Assembly (NCBI RefSeq): GCF_035658495.1
Contig: NZ_CP141945.1
Coordinates: forward strand, 893,501 to 957,500
Source: Novosphingobium sp. RL4
GTDB lineage: Bacteria; Pseudomonadota; Alphaproteobacteria; Sphingomonadales; Sphingomonadaceae
Length of the DNA: 64,000 nucleotides
Reading direction: 5' to 3'
Shown: positions 8,086 to 16,069 of the stretch, one piece after another
Position numbering within the stretch: position 1 is the stretch's first letter
Layout of the letters: each line of letters opens with the position of its first letter
The notes under the pieces: generated by a model
Told to the model about the DNA's origin: nothing
Database searches by the model: none
The model's input: the letters and a program-made list of their open reading frames with translations, nothing else
Made by a program: the position numbers and the translations under genes

Positions 8086-9440
8086 GCGGTGAGCGCCGGT
8101 TCGCGCGGGGCCTGCGCAGATGCACGCACATTGGCGGGCTTCGGCAGGCCGAGGTGATCGCGCAAGGTGGTGCCTTCGTAGTCGCTGCGAAACACTCCCG
8201 CCTCCTGAAGCAGCGGCACGACTTCGCTTACGAAACGATCGAACTGGTCGGGATGGCCGAGCATCACGTTGAGCCCGTCGAGCGCGCGTTCCTCGAACCA
8301 GCGGATTATCGTGTCCGCCACGGTGCGGGCGCTGCCGACGAAGGGGCTGCGATGCCCTGCCCGCACCAGCTCCACGGTCTCGCGCAAGGTCAGCCCGCGC
8401 TCCACGGCAAGGTCGGTAAGCTTCTTTGCCTGCGTGAAGAAGCTGCGGCGGGCATGTTCAAGCGCCTGCACCGGGAACGGCGCGTCGAGGTCGTACTGGC
8501 GGAAATCGTGCCAGCCGAACGAGCGGCCGAACTCGTTCAGGGCCTGATCGAAGCTGTGGTCGGCCAGCTTGTGCGCCTGTTCGATGCCGCGTGCGTCCTC
8601 GTCGGTATCGCCGACGAACACGCTGACGCCGGGCAGGATGATGACCTCATCCGGATTGCGCCCGGCCGCTTCGGCGCGGCGGGCGATGTCGGCGTAGAAG
8701 GACTTGCCGTCCTCGATCGTGGCGGCATGGGTGAAGATCGCATCGGCGGTCTGCGCGCCGAGGTCGCGGCCCTGGTCGGAATCGCCCGCCTGGAAGATCA
8801 CCGGCTCACCCTGCGGCGAGCGCTGGATGTTGAGCGGCCCCGCCACCGAGAAATGCCGGCCCTTGTGGTTCAGCGCATGGAGCTTGTCCTTGTCGAGGAA
8901 CACGCCGCTCTCGCGGTCGCGCACCAGCGCATCGTCCTCGTAGGAGCGCCAGAGGCCGTGCACGACATCGAGATATTCGTGCGCCCGGCCGTAGCGGGTC
9001 TCGTAGTCGTAATGCTCGTCGAGCCCGAAATTGCCCGCCGCCCCGGCATCGCCGCTGGTCACGACATTCCAGCCTGCGCGCCCGCCGCTGATGAGGTCGA
9101 GCGAGGCGAAACGGCGCGCAAGGTTGAACGGCGCGTTGAACGATGTGGTCGCCGTGGCGACGAGGCCTATGTGGCTGGTCGCCACCGCGAGCGCGGAAAG
9201 CAGGGTCAGCGGTTCGAGCCGGTTCAGGTAATGCGGCGGCGAATCCGGGGTGATGAACTGGCTGTCGACGATGAAGACGAAGTCGAACTTCGCGCCTTCC
9301 GCCTTGCGCACGGCGTCGATGTACCAGCCGATGTTGACGCTGGCATCCGCCGGGATTTCCGGGTCGAGCCAGCGGTTGTGCTGGCCCGGCCCGCCAACGC
9401 CGGTGGGAACGAGGCCGAGCTTGAGGGTGCGCCTGGTCAT
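8082..9440 (-). CDS. NtaA/SnaA/DszA-family FMN-dependent monooxygenase
   Basis: 452-residue paralogue of the enzyme at 1656-3032, complete at its C-terminus. It shows DFVFIVDSQFI, NRLEPLTLLSALA, GRAGWNVVTSG and NIQRSPQGEPVIFQAGDS, all typical of the NtaA/SnaA/DszA subfamily of bacterial luciferase-like enzymes. A ribosome site AGGAG lies 8 bp before ATG. It is first after the TonB receptor in operon A, so a substrate brought across the outer membrane would meet it after ABC import. A separate flavin reductase is required and none is encoded in this window. Confidence 0.88.
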   Translation of the reverse strand: MTRRTLKLGLVPTGVGGPGQHNRWLDPEIPADASVNIGWYIDAVRKAEGAKFDFVFIVDSQFITPDSPPHYLNRLEPLTLLSALAVATSHIGLVATATTSFNAPFNLARRFASLDLISGGRAGWNVVTSGDAGAAGNFGLDEHYDYETRYGRAHEYLDVVHGLWRSYEDDALVRDRESGVFLDKDKLHALNHKGRHFSVAGPLNIQRSPQGEPVIFQAGDSDQGRDLGAQTADAIFTHAATIEDGKSFYADIARRAEAAGRNPDEVIILPGVSVFVGDTDEDARGIEQAHKLADHSFDQALNEFGRSFGWHDFRQYDLDAPFPVQALEHARRSFFTQAKKLTDLAVERGLTLRETVELVRAGHRSPFVGSARTVADTIIRWFEERALDGLNVMLGHPDQFDRFVSEVVPLLQEAGVFRSDYEGTTLRDHLGLPKPANVRASAQAPREPALTA

Positions 9441-9477
9441 GATCTCTGCTCCTTTGCGATGATGGGGGGGGCGCGCA

Positions 9478-11871
9478 TCAGATGCGGCCCTTGAGGGTCA
9501 CGCCGAAGAGGCGCGGATCGCCCAGCGCGGCGAGAACGACGCCGAACTGGCCGTAGACGGTCTTGGTGTTGTAGTAGTCCTCGTCGAAGAGGTTGCGGAC
9601 CCAGACCGAGACGTCCCAGCGCTCGTCCGGGCTGCGCACCCCGGCGTGAAGGCCCACGAGGGTCGAGCGCGGCACCCATGAATAGGGGTCCAGATTGACC
9701 GCAGCGTAATAGCCCGAACGGTAGCTGACGTCGCCGCCCAGGTAGACCTTCGCGTTCCCGGCATCGAAGGTATATTCGCCGTTGCCGGTCGCTGCGAGAC
9801 GCGGGGCGCCCGATGCACGGCGGCCGGAAAGGTCGATCACGCCGAGGTAGCTGTTGAGGTACTGCGCCGGGGCATTCTTGTACGAGCGGTATTCCGCATC
9901 GTTGTAGGTTCCGGCGAGACCCAGCGAGAGGCCCTCGAACGGGCTGAGGCGGGCATCCAGTTCCACGCCGCGCGAACGCACGGTGCCGACATTGGTGATA
10001 TAGCCGACCGCCGGGGTCACTGCGTTGTTGACGTAGTTCGCCTGGTAGTTGGCGATATCCGCCCAGAACAGGGAAAGGTTCAGTTCCGCCTTGCCGCCCA
10101 GCAGTCGGCTTTTCAGGCCCAGCTCGTAATTGTCCACTTTCTCCGGTTTCACGAAGATGTCGACGCCCAGCGACTGCCGCACGAGGTTGATGCCCGGCGA
10201 CTTGAAGCCGCGCGAGTAGGAGGCATAGCCGTGCAGGTCGCTGTCGAGGTCGTAAGCGGCGATCAGGGTGCCGGACAGGTTGTCGGTATTGTTCGAAGCC
10301 TTGTAGGACGAAGTCGGCGCGAGGCTGGCGCGCGTGGCGGCGATCGTCGCCTGAAGCGCCGGGTCGAAACTGTCGATCGGCGCGAAATCGCCGCGCAAGT
10401 CGGCATCGTAGAGCCCGGTCTTGTGCTCGTAAGTGTAGCGCAGGCCACCGGTCAGGCGGAACACCGGCGAGATATTCCAGGTCGCCTGCCCGTAGGCCGC
10501 ATAGCTGTAAGTGGCGGGAACGACATGGGCAAAGGCCGTCAGCCCTTCCAGCGCCGCCGAGGGGATCGCCGAAACCGAGGCCGAAGGCGTATTGCCGGTA
10601 AGCAGCCAGGCCGATGCGTCGCGGCCGTAAGTCTGGACCACTTTGTCGTCCGCTTCCTGCCAGAAGAAATAGAGGCCTGCGGTGTAGTCGATGGTCTTTT
10701 CGCCATTGGAGGCGACGCGGAATTCCTGGCTGAACTGCTGCTGGTCGGTATCGACCACGCTGTAGGTAATGACATTGGCGCCGATCTGGTCGCCGTCATA
10801 ATTCGGAATCCATTTCCAGTTGCGATAGGCCGTGATCGAGGTCAGCGAGACCGGCCCGACGTCCCAGTCCGCACGCGTCTGGAGCCCCCAGCTCGGCATC
10901 TCATCATATTGCGAGGAGTCGATATCGGTTTTGCGGGCAAAGGGATCGACGGCGATCGGCGTATAGCCCACGTCCGCCGCCCTGCGGTAGAAGCCGCGCA
11001 CCTCGGTGCCGTTGGCCAGCGTCGTCGGCAGCACCCCGGAGACGATCTGGAAGCCCATGTCGCCCTTCTGCACGCTGTAATCGGCAATGAAGCGCAGCTT
11101 GAAGTTATCGGCCGGCCTGTAGAGCAGGTCGAACTTGGCCGCGTGATTGTCCTGGTCGTCCCAGTGCTGGCGATAGGTCGTATTGTAGATCAGGCCCTCG
11201 CGGCTGGATCGCAGGTAGCTGACGCGGAAGGCGATATCGTCGCCGATCGTCGAGTTCAGCGAGACATAGCCGCGAAACTGCTCGTGATTGCCGTAAGTCA
11301 GTTCGCCGCGCGCTTCCTGATCGAACGCGGGTTCGCGCGTCTTGACGTCGAGCGCGCCGGCCACCGTGTTCTTGCCGAACAGTGTGCCCTGCGGCCCGCG
11401 CAGGAGCTGGATGCTCTCCACGTCCATGAGGTCGGTGATGACCGAGCCGGTGCGCGGGCGGTAGACACCATCCACGTAGATGCCGACGCCCTGCTCCAGT
11501 CCGTCGTTGGTGCCGCCCGCATTCGTGCCGATACCGCGCACGGTGATCGTCTGGTTACGGCCGCTGAAGCCCTGGATATTGAGGCTGGGTAGCTGCTGCA
11601 GCACCTGCTTCAGCGTGGTGGCGCCCTGCGCCGAAAGCTGCTCGCCGGAAATGGCGCTGATGCCGATCGGCACCTTCTGTGCGCTTTCGTTGCGATAGCG
11701 CGCGGTGACGGTGATTTCGCTCACTTCCCCGGCGGCGGAAGCGGATGCATCGGCCTCGGCGTCAGCGGCGAACGCGGGCGAGGCGAAGGTTATCGCAAGG
11801 GCCGAGGCCGCACCGCACAAGGCATGCAGGCGTCCGGAACGGCGACGGCGGAAAGAACGAACGAACGGCAA
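9478..11871 (-). CDS. TonB-dependent outer-membrane receptor (operon A)
   Basis: About 797 residues with a signal peptide ending in SPAFA. A TonB-box-like ITVTAR is followed by a plug domain (QLPSLNIQGFSGRNQTITVRG, then VESIQLLRGPQGTLFGKNTVAGAL) and a 22-strand-type beta barrel ending in a C-terminal aromatic-poor VTLKGRI. No ATG precedes the signal peptide; TTG 11871 has GGGGG at good spacing and TTG 11874 is an alternative. It is the first gene of operon A and is preceded by the sulfur-type dyad at 11926-11946. Likely role: TonB-driven uptake of the organosulfur substrate of this operon. Confidence 0.88.
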   Translation of the reverse strand: MPFVRSFRRRRSGRLHALCGAASALAITFASPAFAADAEADASASAAGEVSEITVTARYRNESAQKVPIGISAISGEQLSAQGATTLKQVLQQLPSLNIQGFSGRNQTITVRGIGTNAGGTNDGLEQGVGIYVDGVYRPRTGSVITDLMDVESIQLLRGPQGTLFGKNTVAGALDVKTREPAFDQEARGELTYGNHEQFRGYVSLNSTIGDDIAFRVSYLRSSREGLIYNTTYRQHWDDQDNHAAKFDLLYRPADNFKLRFIADYSVQKGDMGFQIVSGVLPTTLANGTEVRGFYRRAADVGYTPIAVDPFARKTDIDSSQYDEMPSWGLQTRADWDVGPVSLTSITAYRNWKWIPNYDGDQIGANVITYSVVDTDQQQFSQEFRVASNGEKTIDYTAGLYFFWQEADDKVVQTYGRDASAWLLTGNTPSASVSAIPSAALEGLTAFAHVVPATYSYAAYGQATWNISPVFRLTGGLRYTYEHKTGLYDADLRGDFAPIDSFDPALQATIAATRASLAPTSSYKASNNTDNLSGTLIAAYDLDSDLHGYASYSRGFKSPGINLVRQSLGVDIFVKPEKVDNYELGLKSRLLGGKAELNLSLFWADIANYQANYVNNAVTPAVGYITNVGTVRSRGVELDARLSPFEGLSLGLAGTYNDAEYRSYKNAPAQYLNSYLGVIDLSGRRASGAPRLAATGNGEYTFDAGNAKVYLGGDVSYRSGYYAAVNLDPYSWVPRSTLVGLHAGVRSPDERWDVSVWVRNLFDEDYYNTKTVYGQFGVVLAALGDPRLFGVTLKGRI

Positions 11872-11925
11872 CAAAACCCCCTATGCGAGTGCCTCAAGGA
11901 GACACCGGGGGTAATCACGTCCATT

Positions 11926-11946
11926 CTCAACCAATTCAATAGAGTT
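11926..11946 (-). promoter_or_regulatory. shared sulfur-regulon dyad, site 1 (operon A)
   Basis: CTCAACCAATTCAATAGAGT plus one T lies about 55 bp before the TTG start of the TonB receptor. It differs at a single position from the site before ssuC at 37115-37135. In gene orientation all three closest sites read TTGGTTGAGAAT at their proximal edge. The core is a CTCAA-N9-TTGAG-type dyad. Operator status is inferred from recurrence. Confidence 0.7.
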
Positions 11947-12146
11947 ATGGAAGCCGTCCTATGAGTTCTCCTAAACCCTGGGCGGAGTTCTCCTGATTCC
12001 GGGAAAATTCAAGACCTTGCCCTGAAGCTTCGTGCCATGCGGGCACGGGCCGGTTTTGACTTCATGGCCGCAGGCGGTAGTTTGATCGCTTGCCGCTCAA
12101 GGCAGAACGCTCAGAAGAGCGGACGGCGGTTCGGAGGAGGATTTTC

Positions 12147-13280
12147 GTGACATTCCCGGTCGCCGTGCCCCGTTTGCCTGCCATCGTCCTGTTGGCCGCA
12201 TCGGCACTGGCAGGCTCCCCATCGCTTGCAGCCCCGCCCGGACCTGCCCACGCTGCCGCCAGCGAAGCCTCCGTGGCAGGCCATTACTACCTTTCCGGCG
12301 TCATGGAGACGGGTTCGGAACTTCTCCTGCGCGAAGACGGAACCTTCGAATGGTACATCAGCTACGGCGCGCTTGACCAGTTCGCCAAGGGCCGCTGGTC
12401 ACGCGAGGGGGCATCGGTGATCCTGAAACCGGAAGGCCCTGACGATGCGAAGCCGCTCTATGCTCCGCTCGGAGCCGAGCCCTGGGATTTGCAGGCCGAA
12501 CAGGCCCTGCTTCGCCAACAGGCCGAAGAAGCCGCGGACGCCGTCGCGGCGCGCTGCCCGTTCCTGGCCGGATGGGCCGATATCGCGGTGACGCCGGTTC
12601 CCACCATCGACGAGGCCGCGACCGTCCCGGTTTCCAGGGAAAGCCTCCGCCGGAAGGCCGCCGAGACCCTCCAGACCGCCCTGCTCACGCGCGACCGCGC
12701 CGCAATGCTGGCCCGCCGGGCACTGGACGCCCCCTCGCCCAAAGCGAACGAAGCAGTCGGCAAGGCCTTCGCCGCATGGTTCGATGCGCGCGCGGCGGCG
12801 CAATCCGCCGCCGGGGAAGCCTATCTGCCGGACCCGGACCTTGCCGAGCCGGAGCTTCCGGCCCCATGCATCGCACCGGAAACACCCGATGCCGCCGACA
12901 TCCCGCGTGAACAGTGGACAGGCGGAATCGCGGTTCGCGTGCTCGATCCGGTCCGGGAGCAGACCGCGAACCATGTGCGCGTCACCCTGCGCCATGCCGA
13001 TGGACAGGAAGAGCAGATCGAGACGGGGTCCGGCGGGCTGGCGATCCGGCCCGGCAGGCCGGACAGCCCGGTCGTGGCGGTCGGCCTGTCGGCACCCTAT
13101 GCGCCGGGGCGGGATGCCAGCTTCCGCATCGAACCGGCCAGCGACACGGTACTGAGCTTCTCGATCGATGGCGGCCAGTTGGAACAGGCCCCTTTCGAAT
13201 CCATGCAGCTGCGCATCGTCGGACAAGACCTTGCGCCCGATATCTTCGAAGGAAAGGGGCTTTACCGGCGCGCGCGCTGA
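12147..13280 (+). CDS. secreted protein of unknown function
   Basis: 377 residues starting at GTG 12147, chosen because GGAGGA lies 7 nt upstream and a signal peptide follows directly (LPAIVLLAASALAGSPSLAA). The mature part begins with VAGHYYLSGVMETGSELLLREDGTFEWYIS, a beta-rich motif seen in small lipocalin-like bacterial proteins, then a long helical Ala/Glu-rich middle (about 120-240) and a beta-rich C-terminal domain. No family could be named with confidence. It stands alone between operon A's promoter and a convergent secreted protein. Confidence 0.6.
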   Translation: MTFPVAVPRLPAIVLLAASALAGSPSLAAPPGPAHAAASEASVAGHYYLSGVMETGSELLLREDGTFEWYISYGALDQFAKGRWSREGASVILKPEGPDDAKPLYAPLGAEPWDLQAEQALLRQQAEEAADAVAARCPFLAGWADIAVTPVPTIDEAATVPVSRESLRRKAAETLQTALLTRDRAAMLARRALDAPSPKANEAVGKAFAAWFDARAAAQSAAGEAYLPDPDLAEPELPAPCIAPETPDAADIPREQWTGGIAVRVLDPVREQTANHVRVTLRHADGQEEQIETGSGGLAIRPGRPDSPVVAVGLSAPYAPGRDASFRIEPASDTVLSFSIDGGQLEQAPFESMQLRIVGQDLAPDIFEGKGLYRRAR

Positions 13281-13328
13281 TGCGGCGTTACATGCCGCGC
13301 GGAAGCGCCCGCAAGCCTGGCGGCCGGG

Positions 13329-13685
13329 TCAGGGAACGGCCTTGACCACCGCGCCCTGGATCTCGGGAAAACACTCCCGCGCCAGGTTCTTCCACATCGG
13401 CTCCACCGCATCCCGCCAGTCGCCAAAGCCGTAGAGGATCAGCGTGCCATCGTGACGCGCCTCGAACGACATCACCACGGCGGGACGGCTCGCGTCGTTC
13501 GCGGCCAGTCGGAAATCCACTTTGCGCCCGGTCTCGATCGCGAGATTTTCGCTCACGCCCAGATCGTCGAACTCCGTCTCCACACATGCCGCCACGTCCG
13601 CGATCGGCCGGTCCGAACGCGCGGTGATAAAAGAGGAGGTGACGGAAGGGATCGCTGCCGAAAGCGAGATTGCGGCCAGAAACAT
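13329..13685 (-). CDS. small secreted protein of unknown function
   Basis: 118 residues with a short hydrophobic N-terminus (MFLAAISLSAAIPSVTSS) that could be a signal peptide. The remainder is a small mixed alpha/beta domain with one Cys pair (Cys34 and a later Cys in ARECFPE). No strong ribosome site precedes ATG, so start and expression are uncertain. It is convergent with the preceding secreted protein gene. Function not recognised. Confidence 0.45.
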   Translation of the reverse strand: MFLAAISLSAAIPSVTSSFITARSDRPIADVAACVETEFDDLGVSENLAIETGRKVDFRLAANDASRPAVVMSFEARHDGTLILYGFGDWRDAVEPMWKNLARECFPEIQGAVVKAVP

Positions 13686-14131
13686 GGCGCGAACATATCA
13701 CGATATGACCCGGCGCCCAACGGCCCCGCGATACAAAAAGACAAATTTGCCCCGGACAGAGCCGCTCCCGATGCCATGCCTGCGCGGACTTGGAGCCGCA
13801 TCGGTTCTTCCCAGCCCTTTGAAACGGGCCGCAAAAAGGGGCTCCAAGCGGGGCATATCCCGCTGATTGACAGGCGAAACCCGTCGGCACGATCCGATCG
13901 GAACGGGTGCCGGCCGGCAAATCACTCCAATTTGGGGAAAGTTGAAACTGAATCGGATGATAATGCTTGATACAACATTTTTTCAAGTATTCATTTCAAC
14001 AAGTTAACTAACAAGCAAAAAAGCAGCCCTGAAGGTCGCCACTGAAAGAATGCTCCGCAAGGTTCGGTTACCCGGATTCAAGCGATACTTTGCGAAAGTA
14101 TTCTGCAGCGCATAGCAAGAGAGGTGCGAAC
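13686..14131. other. intergenic region upstream of pilus operon
   Basis: 446 bp without a credible gene. The segment 13960-14030 is markedly AT-rich compared with its surroundings and includes TTGATA followed 17 bp later by TTCATT, a plausible promoter for the pilus operon. A perfect inverted repeat at 14085-14101 is listed separately. Confidence 0.4.
14085..14101. promoter_or_regulatory. perfect inverted repeat in pilus operon leader
   Basis: ATACTTT-GCG-AAAGTAT is a perfect 7+3+7 dyad ending 30 bp before the GTG start of the first SCPU gene. It could be an operator (for example for the MarR-like protein encoded at the operon's end) or an mRNA hairpin near the ribosome site. Which one cannot be told from sequence. 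Confidence 0.4.
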
Positions 14132-14677
14132 GTGCTCAGAAAGATTGCTCTTTCCGCGGCCGGACTATCGGCGATAGTCCTTGCTACGAACCCTGCCCGG
14201 GCCGACATTACCGGCACGATCGACGCGACGATCACCCTGGAGGCAGGATGTATCGTCAACGGACAGAACTATGACGACGGCACCGCCAACGTCGCTTTCG
14301 GCACGCTCGACTTCGGCACGCAAAACACGCTGTTCACGCAGGCCGATGCCCAGGTCCTCAACGGCGGCGCGGCTTTCACGGTCCAGTGCAGCAACGGGAT
14401 CGCGCCCACCTTGTCGTTCAATGCCGGGCAAAACGATGGATCGGGCGCCGGGGTGGGCGTCCATGCCATGGCCAATCAGACCGCAGCGGGCCAGTTCGTC
14501 ACCTACAACCTCTATTCCGACACCAACCGTTCGGTCATCATTCCCGTAGACGGCGACATCACCCTGCCCGCCGACGGCACGCAGCAGACCGTCAACGTCT
14601 ATGGCCGCGCTTTCGGCGAGGCGGGCCTGACCACGGGCACATATTCGGACGTCGTCACCGTGGTCCTCGAACTCTAG
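14132..14677 (+). CDS. spore coat U (SCPU) domain pilin, CsuA/B-like
   Basis: 181 residues with a signal peptide (LRKIALSAAGLSAIVLATNPARA) and one SCPU domain, recognisable by GTIDATITLEAGCIVNG, FGTLDFG, a second Cys in FTVQCSNG and the closing GTYSDVVTVVLEL strand. GTG 14132 has AGAGAGG at proper spacing. SCPU proteins are the subunits of archaic chaperone-usher pili. As the first gene before chaperone and usher it is probably the major rod subunit, with the missing strand of its Ig-like fold donated by the neighbouring subunit. Confidence 0.85.
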   Translation: MLRKIALSAAGLSAIVLATNPARADITGTIDATITLEAGCIVNGQNYDDGTANVAFGTLDFGTQNTLFTQADAQVLNGGAAFTVQCSNGIAPTLSFNAGQNDGSGAGVGVHAMANQTAAGQFVTYNLYSDTNRSVIIPVDGDITLPADGTQQTVNVYGRAFGEAGLTTGTYSDVVTVVLEL

Positions 14678-14701
14678 CGGCACGCCGCCCGGACCAGGCT
14701 C

Positions 14702-15268
14702 ATGAGAACTGGAATTGACGCGAAGGCGCTCCCGGCGCCGGCGCTCGCGATCCTTGTCGCCCCGTGCGTCGCGGCAGCCATGCTTCCCGCCGCCGCAAGA
14801 GCAGATACGACCGCGCAGTTCGCCGTCACCGCGAACATCACGGCAGGCTGTCTTGTGGACGGGCTGGGGAGCAGCGGAAACGCGGGGCTCGTCGGCAGGC
14901 TGGACTTCGGCGTGGATTCGACGTTCTCCAGGGCGACCCGCACGGCAACCTCTACGGCGACCCAGGCGATCCGCCTGCGCTGCACGCCCGGCGTCAATCT
15001 GACGATGACGGTAAACGGCGGCAACCACGCGGCATCCGGCATGCGCAACCTCCAGAGGGGGACCGATGCATCGGCGCGGATTTCCTATGCCTTGTGCAGG
15101 GACGCAGGCTGCACCCAGCCCATCGCCATCGGCGGAGCCCCCGCCGTTCCCGTAACCGGCACTAACAGCGAGGACGTGCGCCTGCCGATCTACGGATCGC
15201 TGACGCTTTCGGGAACCCTGCCGCCCGGCACTTACACCGATAGCCTGATCGTCACCCTGAGCTGGTGA
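14702..15268 (+). CDS. spore coat U (SCPU) domain minor pilin
   Basis: 188 residues with a signal peptide and one SCPU domain: FAVTANITAGCLVDG, LDFGVDS, Cys in IRLRCTPG, and a terminal GTYTDSLIVTLSW strand. It also has an extra Cys pair (ALCRDAGCTQ), a common feature of minor Csu subunits. It lies 24 bp after the first pilin and 24 bp before the chaperone, consistent with one operon. Confidence 0.85.
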   Translation: MRTGIDAKALPAPALAILVAPCVAAAMLPAAARADTTAQFAVTANITAGCLVDGLGSSGNAGLVGRLDFGVDSTFSRATRTATSTATQAIRLRCTPGVNLTMTVNGGNHAASGMRNLQRGTDASARISYALCRDAGCTQPIAIGGAPAVPVTGTNSEDVRLPIYGSLTLSGTLPPGTYTDSLIVTLSW

Positions 15269-15292
15269 CAGCTCCCAGCCGAGGATAAGCCG

Positions 15293-16063
15293 ATGAAGAG
15301 CATGATTCCCCCCGGCAGACTGGCGAGGCTCCTCCTGCTTGCGCAAGCCGCGTTCCTTGCGGTGCATGGCCTGCCCGCCGCCGCGCAGTCACCCAGCTCG
15401 ATCCTGATCTGGCCGGTCAACCCGGTCATAGAGGGGCAGGCCCGGGCCACCGCGCTCTGGCTCGAAAATCCAGGCAAGTCGCCGATTACGCTGCAGGTCC
15501 GCATCTATGCCTGGACGCAGCGCGAAAACCAGAACCTCTATGCCGAGACGCGCGAGGTCATAGGCTCGCCGCCGATCGTGACCATCGAGCCGGGGGCCCG
15601 GCAACTGGTGCGGATCACGCGGCTTGTCGCCCCGCCGCCGTCGGGAGAGCAGCCCTATCGCATCATCGTCGATGAAGTCCCGGTGAAGGAAGGCCCGGGC
15701 ACCGCCGGCGCATCCGTGACCTTTCGCATGCGCTACTCGCTTCCACTGTTTTCCGAGGCGAAGCAGGAAGGCGGCGCGAAAAGGCCGACGCCGCCCGCAG
15801 CCGCCATCGCCTGGCGCACGGGCACGGACCGGGACGGCCGTTTCCTTGAAATCCGCAACAGCGGCTCCGGCCATGCCAGGCTGAGCGACGTCGCCTTCAC
15901 GGGCGGGCGGTCAGCGTCGGTGCTGGGTGAAGGCCTGTTCGGCTATGTCCTGCCCGGCGCCATGATGCGCTGGCCATTGCCATCGGGGGTGGACGGATCG
16001 GGCGATCTCGTTGCCGCCGTCAACGGACGGGCGCAGGCCCGTATCGAGCGGCTGCCGGAATGA
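15293..16063 (+). CDS. periplasmic pilus chaperone (PapD/CsuC-like)
   Basis: 256 residues with a signal peptide ending AAAQ. The N-terminal Ig-like domain shows LIWPVNPVIEGQARATALWLENPG and the family donor region IEPGARQLVRITR; VTFRMRYSLPLF is the G1-type strand used for donor-strand complementation. It should keep SCPU subunits folded and hand them to the usher encoded next, 6 bp downstream. Confidence 0.87.
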   Translation: MKSMIPPGRLARLLLLAQAAFLAVHGLPAAAQSPSSILIWPVNPVIEGQARATALWLENPGKSPITLQVRIYAWTQRENQNLYAETREVIGSPPIVTIEPGARQLVRITRLVAPPPSGEQPYRIIVDEVPVKEGPGTAGASVTFRMRYSLPLFSEAKQEGGAKRPTPPAAAIAWRTGTDRDGRFLEIRNSGSGHARLSDVAFTGGRSASVLGEGLFGYVLPGAMMRWPLPSGVDGSGDLVAAVNGRAQARIERLPE

Positions 16064-16069
16064 CGGCGC

